Below are positions 44,841-58,337 of a DNA stretch of 64,000 nt, in pieces. Positions within the stretch are counted from its first letter, which is position 1, and every line of letters starts with the position of its first letter. The stretch spans positions 710,001 through 774,000 of the forward strand of contig NZ_QYUK01000011.1 of NCBI RefSeq assembly GCF_003590945.1, given 5' to 3'. The DNA comes from Oleomonas cavernae. GTDB lineage: Bacteria > Pseudomonadota > Alphaproteobacteria > Zavarziniales > Zavarziniaceae. The notes beneath the pieces are model-generated. The model searched no databases. It was given only the letters and a program-made list of their open reading frames with translations, and was not told where the DNA came from. A program made the translations under genes and the position numbers.

Positions 44841-46134
44841 AAAGGAAGAAGAGCCGCTGGTTCAAGGTCGCCGCGGTGTTGGCGCTGGTCGTCGCCGCGG
44901 CCTGGGGCTGGCAATGGCTCGACCATGGCAACCAGCGCTATTTCAGGGACCAGACCTATCACCACCTCACCATGCGGGCCCTGGGTGAAATACCCTATGG
45001 CGGGGCCGATACCGGCGAGGTGCTGGAAACCATCAAGCACATCCGCGCCGGCGACGCCGAGAGCTGGTACGCCGCCTGGGGCACCACCGCCGACCGTGTC
45101 GCCGCCCTGGGCGAGGCCTCGCGCGACCGGGTCAGCCGCGGCCGCGCCCTGCTGCGCGCCAGCAACTACTACCGCACGGCCGAATTTCTCCTCCTCCCCG
45201 GCGACGCGCGCCGGGCGGCTGCCTGGCAGCGGCAGACGGCATCGTTCTATGCCGGCCTCGATACGCTGGGCGTGGCCTACGAGCAGATCGCCGTGCCTTA
45301 CGGCGGGCACAGCCTGCGGGCGCTCTATTTCCCGGGCGGCGAGGGCCGCGCGGACAAGCCCTTGATCGTGGTCTGCGGCGGCTTCGATTCAACGCTCGAG
45401 GAATTGTATTTCACCGTCGCAGCCGGCGCCCTGGAGCGCGGCTATTCCGTGCTCCTCTACGAGGGGCCGGGGCAGGGGGCGGCGCTGCGCGACGAGGGCC
45501 TGACCTTCGTCGTCGAGTGGGAGCGGCCGACCGGCGCCGTGCTCGACACCTTCCTGGCCGGCCATCCCCGGCCGCCGCATATCGTGCTGGTGGGCATGAG
45601 CATGGGCGGCTACCTCGCCCCCGCGCCGCGGCCTTCGATGCCCGCATCGACGGCGTGGTGGCCTTCGACGTGCTGTTCGACGTGGCCGCCGCCGCGCGCT
45701 GGCAATCCAGCGGCAGCGGCCTGGTCGACTGGCTGACCGGCTTAGGGCTGGACGGCGTGGCGGAAATCCTGATGCGCCTCAAGATGAGCACGGACCCCGG
45801 CCTGCGCTGGGGTCTGAATAATGCCATGTGGGTCATGGGCGTTTCCTCCCCCACCCAGGTGCTGGCCGCCTTCGCCCCCTACACGCTCGAGGATATCGCT
45901 CAGCATATCCGCGCCGATGTCCTGATCCTGGCGGGTGTCGAGGATCACCTGGTGCCGCTGGCCCAGGTCGAGCAGTTCCGCGCGGCCCTCACCAACGCCC
46001 GCAGTGTAACCGCCATCGTCTACGACGCCGAATCCGGCGGCAAGGAACACTGCCAGGACGGCGCGGTGACCCTGTGGCAGCGGGATTTCTTCGAGTGGCT
46101 GGTGGGGAAGTTTCCGGGATCGACGCCGGAATAG
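44837..46134 (+). pseudogene. Membrane-anchored alpha/beta hydrolase, frameshifted
   Basis: The first frame has a basic N-terminus with one membrane segment (about 9-24), a helical cap-like region, the strand LIVVCGGFDSTLEELY and the nucleophile elbow GMSMGGYLAP. It then breaks at the CCCCC run at 45618-45622. The second frame continues with RIDGVVAFDVLFD, the acid region LILAGVEDHLVPLAQ and a His near GGKEHCQDG. One additional C restores a protein of about 431 residues similar to 2,6-dihydroxypseudooxynicotine-hydrolase-type enzymes. A sequencing error is likely. Confidence 0.75.
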
Positions 46135-46143
46135 GCGCTTGGA

Positions 46144-46568
46144 TCAATCGAGCAACCGCGTGGGTACGCCGAGTATCGGCCCGGCTTCCGCGAGGCGCTG
46201 GTCGAGCGTGTACACCGTGGCGCCGTGCTCCGACGCGGCGGCAAGGTGCAGGGCATCGCCGGCCCGGAGCCCCAGCGTGTGCTGATCGACGAACTTCGCC
46301 GCCGTCCGGAAGTGCCCGCCGGTCACGGCCAGCACGGTGAAGCTTTCGGCAACCAGCTTGTTGAACATCGCGAGCGCCGCGGCCCGCTGGTCCAGCGTGA
46401 CCTGCCCGGTCCGCAGCTTGATGGCCAGCGCGGAAGACAACTCCGTGATGGTCCAGTCGCTGATCAGCAGTTGCGCCGGATCCTGCTCGGCCAGCCAGCT
46501 TTGCGCACGGGGCGTCATCGCCTCGTTGGAAAGCGCCGCGACGATCAGCGACGTGTCGAGATACAGCA

Positions 46569-46569
<1 letters not shown>
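46144..46569 (-). CDS. vapC: PIN-domain toxin VapC
   Basis: Protein of 141 residues with a complete PIN acidic set: [38 protein letters not shown] and VYTLDQRL. It is an RNase that often cuts tRNA or rRNA. The ATG overlaps the antitoxin stop by one base. It is convergent with the hydrolase gene. Confidence 0.9.
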
Positions 46570-47751
<1,182 letters not shown>

Positions 47752-47830
47752 TCTCGCTCTCCGGCAACACGGGTGGAGGGAATGGAAGCGAATTCTGAGG
47801 CCCAGGGGAAGCCCCCGGGGCGCGGGGCTT

Positions 47831-48475
47831 CTATGCGCGGCCGCTCTTGGGCCGGCGCACGGCGCGGACCTTGCCGCTGTTGCCGCCGCCGCAGAAGAAG
47901 CGGTCGCCGCCGTCGGATTCGAGCCCCGACACCATCTTGTCGGGCGGCATTTCGAGGGCTTCCAGCACCTCGCCGGTTACCGGGTCGATGTGGCGCAACT
48001 CGCTTTGGTCGCCTTCCCAGGTGCCGTGCCACAGCTCCCCGTCCACCCAGGTGACGCCGGTGACGAAGCGGCTGCTCTCGATGGTGCGCAGGACCTCGCC
48101 CGTGTCGGGGTCGACCTGGTGGATCTTGCGCTCGCGGTATTGGCCGACCCAGAGCGAGCCTTCGGCCCAGGCAAGCCCCGAATCCCCGCCGCCGCCCGGC
48201 GCCGGAATGGTGCCGAGCACGCGGCCGGTCTTAGGATCGATTTTCTGGATGCGCGCCTCGGCGATCTGGAACAGGTGGCGGCCGTCGAAGGCGGTGCCGG
48301 CATCGGCGGCGACGTCGATCGAGCGCACCGTCTTGCCCGTAGCCGGGTCCAGGGCGTTCAGCCTGTCGCCGCTGGCAAACCAGACCTGGCTACCGTCAAA
48401 GGTGACCCCGGCGACGCTGTCGACGCCGGGAAAGGGGCCATATTCTTGGAGGATTTCGGCGGCTGTGTTTTTCAT
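47831..48475 (-). CDS. Beta-propeller protein (glutamine-cyclotransferase/Vgb-like repeats)
   Basis: Protein of 214 residues made of about five repeats of the form LDPATGKTVRSID, IDPKTGRVLGTI, VDPDTGEVLRTIE, IDPVTGEVLEALE, each followed by a Trp-containing strand (LWVGQ, LWHGTW). This is typical of six-bladed propellers. There is no signal peptide, so it acts in the cytoplasm. It begins 9 bases after the HTH gene, so the two form an operon. Function unknown. Confidence 0.75.
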   Translation of the reverse strand: MKNTAAEILQEYGPFPGVDSVAGVTFDGSQVWFASGDRLNALDPATGKTVRSIDVAADAGTAFDGRHLFQIAEARIQKIDPKTGRVLGTIPAPGGGGDSGLAWAEGSLWVGQYRERKIHQVDPDTGEVLRTIESSRFVTGVTWVDGELWHGTWEGDQSELRHIDPVTGEVLEALEMPPDKMVSGLESDGGDRFFCGGGNSGKVRAVRRPKSGRA

Positions 48476-48484
48476 AGGGCCATC

Positions 48485-49704
48485 CTAGCTGCCCGGCAGC
48501 GGGCCGGGGAGTAACAAGGCCGTCGTGAATCCGGGCACGCTCGGCGTCATCCAGCGCCGCGCCCGCCCGCGGCCGACCGGCTGCACCTTGCCCGTGGCGG
48601 CCAGGTCGTCCAGCGCCCGCTGCACGCTGCGCTGGCTGGTGCCCAGCGCCAGGGCCAGGGCCGAACTGGCCCAGCTTTCCCATCGGCGAGGCAAGCGAGC
48701 ACGGCTGCATGGGCCTCCTCCACCGGTCGCGCGAGCACGGCGACTTGGGCTTTGTCCCGCGGCGCCAGGGCAAAGCCGCCAGCCGTGGCGCTCACGCTCG
48801 CCAGCCGGCGCAGCAGGGCGCGCAGCCGCCCGATTTCAACCCGTAGCCGCGCCCGGTGCGATTCATCGGCGTGCCGCGCCCGGAACGCCCGCGCGATGAG
48901 CACGGCCCTGGGCACGTCGCCCGGCCAGGCCTGCGCCAGGGCGCGGGCCAGCGCGAACAGCACCGGCCGGCTGGCCAGGGAGACCGTCGTCCCGGCCCCG
49001 TGGACGGCATTGCGGCAGGCATCGACGACCAGCGCCTTGGAGGCCAGCAAGGCCTCCATCTCGTCGAGCAGGATGGGGCGTTCCTCGTCCCCCAAGATCA
49101 GGCGCGCCGCGGGCGTGTTCAGGACCAGGGCGGCGCTTTCCACCTCCGCCGACAGGGCGGGGATGCCGGCTTCGCGGGCGGCGGCCCCGGCCCGGGCCAG
49201 CGCCGCGCGCGCCGCCCCGGTGCGCAGGCGCCGGATGGCGATGCCCGCCACCACCAGGGCATGGGCGGCGCCCAGGGCGGGCGGGAAGGGCGCGGGGTCG
49301 AGCTGGGCCAGCTTGCCCTCCGCCTCGTCCAGGCGGCCCAGCAGCAGCAGGCGGCGGACCTCGAGATAGCGGGCATGGGCGGCGTTCAGGCGGTCGCCAT
49401 GGGCCTCCAGCACCGCCCGCGCGCCGTCCAGCGTCTTGGGCTGCCAGGTCAGGTCGCGCGCGGCCAGGGCGATTTCCGCCTCGGCCACGATGCAGCGGGC
49501 GCGGGCCACCGCCTCCCGTGGGCCGAAGGCGCGGGCAGCATGGCGCACCAGCACCCTGGCCCGGGGCAGGTCGCCCAGTTGCGCCATGGCGATACCGCGC
49601 AGGGCCAGCGACGGCGCGTCGTCGCGCAGGGCCACCCGGTTCAGGGCACCGAGCGGATCACCGGCCGCGAGCGCCCGCGCCGCCGCCGTGATCAGGCTGT
49701 CCAT
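48485..49704 (-). pseudogene. TPR-like/HTH regulatory protein, frameshifted
   Basis: The N-terminal 330 residues are Ala/Leu/Arg-rich helical repeats (ALRGIAMAQLGDLPRARVLV, RYLEVRRLLLLGRLDEAE), like the sensor part of large transcription activators. The frame ends in the wrong phase after AVLACLADGK. The next frame gives a winged-helix end (ESWASSALALALGTSQRSVQRAL). One G added to the GGG (minus strand) at 48679-48681 joins them into about 405 residues. It is divergent from the DUF899 gene and upstream of the propeller gene, so it may control both. The break is probably a sequencing error. Confidence 0.65.
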
Positions 49705-49808
49705 GCAAATCCCGCCACACTTGTCACTCCGCCCCCAGGCTCGCCGGCCCTTAAGGTTCGCCCATGACCATTGTCGAGATGGTCGCAATAGCCAAGGGAG
49801 AATGAGCG

Positions 49809-50573
49809 ATGACGATGCACACCACCGGAACCCGCGCGGAATGGCTGGCCGCCCGGCTGGACCTGCTGGAGGCGGAAAAAGACCTGACGCGGCGCAGCGA
49901 CGAACTGGCAAGGCAGCGCCAGGCCTTGCCCTGGGTACGGCTCGACAAGGATTACCGCTTCGACACCGAGGCCGGCAGTGCCTCGCTCACGGACCTGTTC
50001 CAGGGCCGCTCGCAGCTCCTCGTCTATCACTTCATGTTCGGGGTGGATTACAAGGCGGGCTGCCCCTCCTGCTCGATGATCGCGGACGGTTTCAACGGCT
50101 TCCAGGTTCATCTGGCGAGCCACGACGTGATGCTGTGGGCGGTCTCGCGCGCGCCCTTGCCCAAGCTCCAGGCCTACAAGCAGCGCATGGGCTGGAGCTT
50201 CCCCTGGGCCTCGTCCTTCGGCAGCGACTTCAATGCCGATTTCAACGTCTGGTTCAGCGAGGAGCAGCAGCGCTTGGGCGACATCGAATACAATTACCAG
50301 CGCGGCGCCCATGCGATGGACGCGGCATCGGCCCCGGAACCCGTGGTCCGCTTCGCCGCCACCTGCGGCACCGATGCGGCCACCTACACCCGCGACCGGC
50401 CGGGCTTGAGCGCCTTCGTGCTGAAGGATGGCGCGGTCTACCACAGCTATTCGACCTATGCCCGCGGGCTGGACGGCTTGTGGGGATCCTACCAATGGCT
50501 GGACCGGGCACCGCTGGGGCGTAACGAGGCGGATATCTGGTGGCGCCGTCACGACGAGTACGGCAATGGCTGA
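49809..50573 (+). CDS. DUF899 thioredoxin-like family protein
   Basis: Protein of 254 residues of the DUF899 family. It has a helical start (LDLLEAEKDLTRRSDELARQ), the LVYHFMFG strand and a CPSC motif (DYKAGCPSCSMIADGF) in a thioredoxin-like fold. DIWWRRHDEY stands at the C-terminus. The family is common in soil bacteria and its function is not established; a redox role is suggested by the Cys pair. Confidence 0.85.
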   Translation: MTMHTTGTRAEWLAARLDLLEAEKDLTRRSDELARQRQALPWVRLDKDYRFDTEAGSASLTDLFQGRSQLLVYHFMFGVDYKAGCPSCSMIADGFNGFQVHLASHDVMLWAVSRAPLPKLQAYKQRMGWSFPWASSFGSDFNADFNVWFSEEQQRLGDIEYNYQRGAHAMDAASAPEPVVRFAATCGTDAATYTRDRPGLSAFVLKDGAVYHSYSTYARGLDGLWGSYQWLDRAPLGRNEADIWWRRHDEYGNG

Positions 50574-50760
50574 CCGGCTCTGCCTGGCGGCCACGCCCAC
50601 CTTCGCCGCCATGGCGCTGGTCGAGGCGCTCTTCGGCGGCCAGGCGAACATCCTGTGCGGGGCAGGTGGCGGGCTGCCGCTTAACGGCATGGCGCTCATG
50701 TATGCGCTGATGAGCATCTTCCATGCGGCGCCCTGGCTGAGAAGGTTTCGCCGCGCGTGA
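50566..50760 (+). CDS. Small membrane protein
   Basis: Protein of 64 residues whose ATG overlaps the end of the DUF899 gene by 8 bases. It has two hydrophobic stretches (LAATPTFAAMALVEALFGG and MALMYALMSIFHAAPWL) and a basic C-terminus (RRFRRA). No family is recognised. The overlap and the amphipathic layout support a real gene, perhaps a membrane partner of the upstream protein. Confidence 0.55.
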   Translation: MADRLCLAATPTFAAMALVEALFGGQANILCGAGGGLPLNGMALMYALMSIFHAAPWLRRFRRA

Positions 50761-50772
50761 TGGGATGAGCGC

Positions 50773-50888
50773 CGTGCGTCCTTCGAGACACCCCCTTCGG
50801 GGTTCCTCAGGATGAGGAGAATCTTTTTGCCATAAAGATTCCCCTCATCCTGAGGAGGGCGCAAAGCGACCGTCTCGAAGGACGCACG
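50773..50888. repeat. Palindromic repeat element, copy 2
   Basis: A 116-bp element with 17-bp inverted ends identical to those of the element at 38456-38572 (CGTGCGTCCTTCGAGAC and complement) and the same inner CCTCAGGATGAGG / CCTCATCCTGAGG pair. The middle differs (CCCCTTCGGGG). It lies between convergent genes. Confidence 0.85.
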
Positions 50889-50938
50889 ATGTCTCTGCAG
50901 GACAGGCAGGTGGCACGGGCCGCGGCCCGTGCCATGTC

Positions 50939-52087
50939 CTATTCGTCGCGCAGCCGGACGATCTCGTTCAGCAGGCCGCCGGTGCCGTTGTGGATCGTCA
51001 GGCGTTCCACCTTGCCGGCGATCGTCTCCAGTGCCTCGAGTTCCTTGAGGCGCAGCATCACCGGGTTCTCGGCCATCACCTTGGCCGTGTTGAGCAGGGA
51101 ACGGGTGGCGTTCGTCTCCTCGCGGCGGCGGATGACGTTGGCCTCGGCCTGCTTCTCGGCCGCGACCACCTGGTTCAGGATCTCGCGCATCTCGCCCGGC
51201 AGGATCACGTCCTTGAGCGCGATGTCGATGACCTCGACGCCGATCGCCGCCATGTCGGCCTTCACCTTGGCCGCGGCCTCCTCGTCGACCGTCACCTTCT
51301 TCTCCAGGATCTGGTCGAGGCTGAGCACGCCCAGCGTCTTGCGGAAGGCGAACTGCAGCGCGCGGTAGAGGCTGTCGGCGAAGTCCTTCACCGCCGAGAC
51401 GGCAAGGGCCGGATCGGCCACCCGGTATTCGGCCGCCAGGTTGATGCGGATGGTCACGCGGTCCCTGGTCAGCACTTCCTGGCCGGTGACGTCCAGCGAC
51501 TGGCGCTTCAGGTCGATCACCTTCACCGCCGCCGACCGGCCGGCCTTCCAGAAGCCGTAGACGCCGGGCGTCAGCGTCTCGACATGGATGCCGTCGACGA
51601 AGAGCAGCCCGGCGTGGCCTTCCGGCACCGTGGCGGCCGTGACCAGGCCGGCCTTGGTGGCCAGCGCCAGGCGGCGCAGCAGGTCGGGATCGACACGCAG
51701 GTCGGCCGACGTGTCGACACGGGTCACGGCCCAGGGCCCGGCATCGGTCCACACCGTCAGCTTGGCATCGGGTGCCAGCACCGTGTGGATCTGGCCGTCG
51801 CGCTCGATGACGGCGATCTCGGCGCGCGCCGTGCGGAACTGCGTCAGGTGGCGTGCCGCCACCTCCGGGAGCTTGTCGAACAAGACCTTTTCGAAGGGCG
51901 ACGCGAAAACCGCGCTGCCGATGTCGTGGCGGAACGTCTCCAGGCTGTGCCGGCGATTGGGCAGGGCGTGTTCGCCCGGGCCGTAGATGCCCAGCAACTC
52001 GCCCTTGTGAAGGGCGACGATCCGTTCGTTTTCCTTGACCAGGACGCGCTTGCGTCCCCGGAGTGCATCGAGAAGGTACATCATCAT
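50939..52087 (-). CDS. Slipin-family SPFH protein
   Basis: Protein of 382 residues. A long N-terminal region (about 1-160) is followed by the SPFH domain (about 165-330; GHAGLLFVDGIHVETLTPGVYGFW, LTRDRVTIRINLAAEYRV). A helical segment with the stomatin-like EKQAEANVIRRREETNATR completes it. It resembles bacterial slipins with a linked N-terminal domain and differs from the NAD-linked SPFH protein at 27693. The hydrophobic anchor is weak, so membrane association may be peripheral. Confidence 0.85.
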   Translation of the reverse strand: MMMYLLDALRGRKRVLVKENERIVALHKGELLGIYGPGEHALPNRRHSLETFRHDIGSAVFASPFEKVLFDKLPEVAARHLTQFRTARAEIAVIERDGQIHTVLAPDAKLTVWTDAGPWAVTRVDTSADLRVDPDLLRRLALATKAGLVTAATVPEGHAGLLFVDGIHVETLTPGVYGFWKAGRSAAVKVIDLKRQSLDVTGQEVLTRDRVTIRINLAAEYRVADPALAVSAVKDFADSLYRALQFAFRKTLGVLSLDQILEKKVTVDEEAAAKVKADMAAIGVEVIDIALKDVILPGEMREILNQVVAAEKQAEANVIRRREETNATRSLLNTAKVMAENPVMLRLKELEALETIAGKVERLTIHNGTGGLLNEIVRLRDE

Positions 52088-52436
52088 TTTGCTCCATCGG
52101 GCATGTTACGGCATGCGTCGATTGTCCTTTCCTGTTTCACGCTACCGCCCCAGGAAACGCCTGGGGTTATATATAAAGACCGGGGACCGGCGGCAGCCAC
52201 GCGCCGCGGGCCGCAGGGAGAGGGCCTCGAGGCGGCAAGGCGGGCGCACAGGGAAATCCCCGCTTGCCGGCAAGGCCGCGTCTTGGCCGTCACCTGAAGC
52301 CAGGCAACGCGCGAAAGGCGTCAGGGTCATCCCCGCCGCCAGCGCCCGAAGGCGATGGCGAGGTTTCCGGCCCTTACGCATGCCGGTCCCCGGCCCACTT
52401 TGGATCACCTTGCAGGGTGTCTGGTTTTCGAGACCA
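52088..52436. other. Gap before the tRNA-like pair
   Basis: I see no protein gene. On the minus strand, next to the tRNA-His-like gene, ACACCCTGCAAGGTG resembles a tRNA-Cys anticodon arm with one base missing. It may be a third, more decayed member of a small tRNA array. Confidence 0.35.
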
Positions 52437-52508
52437 GGTTTGGAGAAGGATTCGAACCTTCCACAATCAGATCCACAGTCTGATGCTCTACCGCTGAGCT
52501 ATCCAAGT
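52437..52508 (-). tRNA. tRNA-His(GTG)-like gene, imperfect
   Basis: The cloverleaf can be drawn: D-arm GCTC/GAGC, anticodon stem TCAGA/TCTGA around loop CTGTGGA (anticodon GTG), and T-arm GAAGG TTCGAAT CCTTC. The acceptor stem ACTTGGA/TCCAAAC pairs at only five of seven positions and no CCA is encoded. The two outer mismatches make function doubtful. It abuts another tRNA-like gene. Confidence 0.55.
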
Positions 52509-52578
52509 GGCGAAGTTTGCGGGAGTCGAACCCACGACCGCCGGCCATGCCGGTGCTCTGCCGCTGAGCTAAAACCTC
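52508..52578 (-). tRNA. tRNA-like gene with shortened anticodon loop (pseudo-tRNA)
   Basis: The acceptor stem GAGGTTT/AAACTTC pairs fully and is followed by discriminator G and an encoded CCA. The D-arm (GCTC/GAGC) and T-arm (GTGGG/CCCGC around TTCGACT) are intact. The anticodon stem CCGGC/GCCGG encloses only three bases (ATG) instead of seven, so it cannot decode normally. Its CCA runs directly into the tRNA-His-like gene. Confidence 0.5.
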
Positions 52579-52780
52579 ATCCGATCTACCGCCGCGGCGC
52601 CGTACACGGGATCGGCAGGGCCGCCCCGCGCGGGCGGAGTTCAGGAACTCCAGCCGTTGTGCTCGCGCCGGCTTCATGACCGGGGGTGGTTTTATAGGTC
52701 CGGCATTCGCCTTGCGCAAGAGGGAAAATCCACAGGGCCAGCGTGAAATCGTGTGCCGGTTCCGTTGTGAAAGGCAACGT

Positions 52781-53680
<900 letters not shown>

Positions 53681-53768
53681 TCATTATTCCAACTTATAAG
53701 TCCATGCCGATTTTATCATCTAATCGGCCGTTGCCGCACCCGCTAACTTCAGGTCACGGCAGCGGGAT

Positions 53769-54263
53769 ATGAGCATGGGAAAGCAACGACAGATGAAGAC
53801 TCGCTCCGGCCGGATTCTCCTAAGCGCCTTGGCCTGCGCCGCCGTCTCATTGGCCGGGTGGCGGGCGGACGCCGAGAGCAATCGTGTGACCTTTCCCGAC
53901 AACCTCGATCGACTGGTGCACTATACGACCGTCACGCGCGGAAATGTCACCGAGCACATCCTGACGAGCCGAGAGGCGATCGACGCCGTCAAGAGCGGCC
54001 AGCCGGTCCCCAATGGAACGCATTTCGTCCTCGTCGATTATCGCGACGGCGCCGTCTTCCGCTATTTCGTGATGGAGAAGGGCGAGGGGTGGGGAACGGA
54101 TTACGACGAGCGCCGGCGCACGGGTGACTGGCAGTTCCAGTGGTTCAATCCCGACCAGACGATCAACATGAACGAGAACACCGCTCGCTGCCAATCCTGC
54201 CACCAGGGGCGGGAAGACAGCCAGTACCTGTACACGTTCAATGATATTTCGGTCTTCGAGTAG
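53769..54263 (+). CDS. Cytochrome P460-family haem protein
   Basis: Protein of 164 residues with an N-terminal signal region (LLSALACAAVSLAG, cut near DAES). A P460-type domain follows (VRDGAVFRYFVMEKGEGWG-like segment at 94-110) with the haem motif CQSCH (Cys141, Cys144, His145) near the C-terminus. Family members are periplasmic haem proteins, some with a modified P460 haem that oxidises hydroxylamine or NO. The DUF4405 membrane protein encoded next is a plausible electron partner. Confidence 0.8.
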   Translation: MSMGKQRQMKTRSGRILLSALACAAVSLAGWRADAESNRVTFPDNLDRLVHYTTVTRGNVTEHILTSREAIDAVKSGQPVPNGTHFVLVDYRDGAVFRYFVMEKGEGWGTDYDERRRTGDWQFQWFNPDQTINMNENTARCQSCHQGREDSQYLYTFNDISVFE

Positions 54264-54278
54264 AAAGCCGGTCGCGCG

Positions 54279-55000
54279 ATGAACAAGGTGCTTCTGCTGC
54301 GACTGGCGCTCGACTTCGTGGCGGCCGGCTTGGTGCTGGTCGGCCTTGCCTATTATTGGCTCGACAACACGATTCACGAACTGGTCGGCACGGGCATGTT
54401 CCTGCTGATCATCGTGCACAACACCTTCAATCGCCGCTGGTACGGTACGATTTCCAGAACGCGGCGTGAACCGCGCGGCCTGATCAACAGCGCGATGACG
54501 CTGTCGCTCCTGGCCGTGATGCTGGCGCTGCTGGTTACCAGCCTGGTGATCTCGCGCGCATTGTTCGACGTCCTGCCGCTGAACGGCGGCTACACCGCGC
54601 GGCAGATCCACACGCTTGCAGCCTACTGGGCCCTGGTGATGGTCTCCATCCACCTGGGCCTGCGCTGGTCGATGATCATGAGCACGATGCGCAATCTATT
54701 CGGGCTGGCCGCGACGAGTGCGATCCGTACCGCCGCATTGCGGGCGGTCGCCGCCGCCATTGCCGCCTGCGGCGTGCAAAGCTCGTTCGAGATGGGTGTC
54801 GGCGCCAAATTGTCCCTCCAACTCACCTTGGATTGGTGGGATTTCGAGGCGTCGACGCTGGGATTCTTCCTCCGTTGGCTGTCGATCGGCGGGCTCTACG
54901 TGTTCCTGGCCCACTACCTCGTGAAATGGGCGCGGAAAGGCAAACGCCCAACAGCCCCGGTCGGTACTTGTTCCGACCTGCAACGATGGGAAAGAATTCC

Positions 55001-55004
<4 letters not shown>
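54279..55004 (+). CDS. DUF4405 membrane protein (haem-binding type)
   Basis: Protein of 241 residues with at least four membrane segments and His residues on them (NTIHELVGTGMFLLIIVHN, QIHTLAAYWALVMVSIHLG). This pattern suits bis-His haem binding in DUF4405 and flavinylation-associated cytochromes. It could pass electrons between the quinone pool and the P460 protein 15 bases upstream. The next gene overlaps its stop by 4 bases. Confidence 0.75.
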
Positions 55005-57117
<2,113 letters not shown>

Positions 57118-57217
57118 GCGAACCCCGGGATTCACCTTGCCGGCGCGGTGGGCTACAGTTGGCCACCGCCCGGCACCGCCGGCCCGACTCGATTGGCATG
57201 ATGGAACCCAGACGCAG

Positions 57218-57460
57218 ATGAGCCGCCGAGACAGCCCCAACGCGGTCGAGCGCCGCCTCCGGCGCATCGCCGGCCGCCACGGCCTGAACCTGCTCAAGCC
57301 GCAGAAACTCGATGCCCAGATCGAACGTCACGGCGGCTATATGCTGCGCGACGAGGAAACCGCCAAGATCGTCTTCGGCGACAAGGAATATCGCTTCTCC
57401 GCCGATATCGACGAGATCGAGGCCTATCTCGCCGCCCTCGATGCGGCGGGGAAGGCATAG
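57218..57460 (+). CDS. Small conserved-type hypothetical protein
   Basis: Protein of 80 residues: a basic helical first half (AVERRLRRIAGRHGLNLLK) and an acidic second half (YMLRDEETAKIVFGDKEYRF). No family is recognised by name, but the composition matches small proteins commonly predicted in alphaproteobacteria. I chose the ATG at 57218; the frame upstream has poor coding character. Confidence 0.6.
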   Translation: MSRRDSPNAVERRLRRIAGRHGLNLLKPQKLDAQIERHGGYMLRDEETAKIVFGDKEYRFSADIDEIEAYLAALDAAGKA

Positions 57461-57595
57461 GGCGCCTTTGGGGAACAATGGCCGCCTGACGGTCGTTGCC
57501 TTCGCGAGAGTGAAGAGATGTTGCGGGGCGGAGGGCAATTGCCCGCCGCCGCGGCTGGCATGCCGTGGCGCCGGGCTTGGCGAAGGATCGAGGCC

Positions 57596-58165
57596 ATGAG
57601 GCTTGTCTCGCTTGCTGCCCTGCTGCTGCTGTCGGTCAGCGCGCCCCTGGGGGCCCAGACGCTGATGCCGGCCGCGCCGCACATCCCGGAGGGCACCGAC
57701 GAACCGCCCCCGCCGGGCACCGTGATGCTGGACAAGGCCGGCTATGTCGAAGCCGCCATCCGCATCGACATGTTCGAGATCGAGGCCGCCAAGCTCGCCA
57801 TCGAGCGCACCCGCGACCGGGCGATCGCGGCCTTTGCCGAGCGCGTGATCCGCGACCACGACACGAGTGCCGGCGAATTGCGGGTGCTGGCCTACCAGGG
57901 CGGCCCGGTGGCGGCGCCGACCATGACACTCAATACATTCCACAACACGCGTCTGGCCGCGCTCAGGATCGCGGATGACTTCGACCGCCAGTATCTGGAG
58001 AAGCAGATCGAGTCCAATCTCGAAGCCGGGCGCCTGCACGGCGGCTATGCCAGTGCCGGTACCGACCAGGCCCTGCGCGGCTTTGCCGGCCGGGCCGCGG
58101 CCATGGCACAAGCGCACCTCGAGGAGGCCGAGGCCCTGCGGGTGACGATGGGACCACCGTCCTAG
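57596..58165 (+). CDS. DUF4142 exported protein
   Basis: Protein of 189 residues with a signal peptide (LVSLAALLLLSVSAPLGA). A four-helix DUF4142 domain follows: AGYVEAAIRIDMFEIEAAKL, AFAERVIRDHDTSAGEL, DRQYLEKQIESNLE. The domain is ferritin-like in topology and periplasmic, with no known enzymatic role. I chose the ATG at 57596, 20 codons or more after other open codons. Confidence 0.8.
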   Translation: MRLVSLAALLLLSVSAPLGAQTLMPAAPHIPEGTDEPPPPGTVMLDKAGYVEAAIRIDMFEIEAAKLAIERTRDRAIAAFAERVIRDHDTSAGELRVLAYQGGPVAAPTMTLNTFHNTRLAALRIADDFDRQYLEKQIESNLEAGRLHGGYASAGTDQALRGFAGRAAAMAQAHLEEAEALRVTMGPPS

Positions 58166-58212
58166 CGGATTGAATCTAACGCCTGATTCCCGTGGAGGCG
58201 TCCGAGTTATCG

Positions 58213-58292
58213 CGTCATCCCGGCGAAGGCCGGGATCCATTGCGACACCGCGCGCTGCCCCAGAATGGATCCCGGCCTTCGCCGGGATGACG
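58213..58292. repeat. Palindromic repeat with 29-bp arms
   Basis: Arms 58213-58241 and 58264-58292 are exact complements (CGTCATCCCGGCGAAGGCCG ... ) around a 22-base loop. This 80-bp hairpin is a common intergenic repeat type in alphaproteobacteria. It lies between convergent genes and may also stop transcription. Confidence 0.85.
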
Positions 58293-58337
58293 CCGGGGTG
58301 AGATCAGCAAGCTCACAGACCGGCAACAGGCACGCGG

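Noticed and set aside
49692-52097. 801-residue minus-strand frame across the slipin, repeat and DUF899 region
   Set aside because: It reads through a palindromic repeat and three real genes in other frames.
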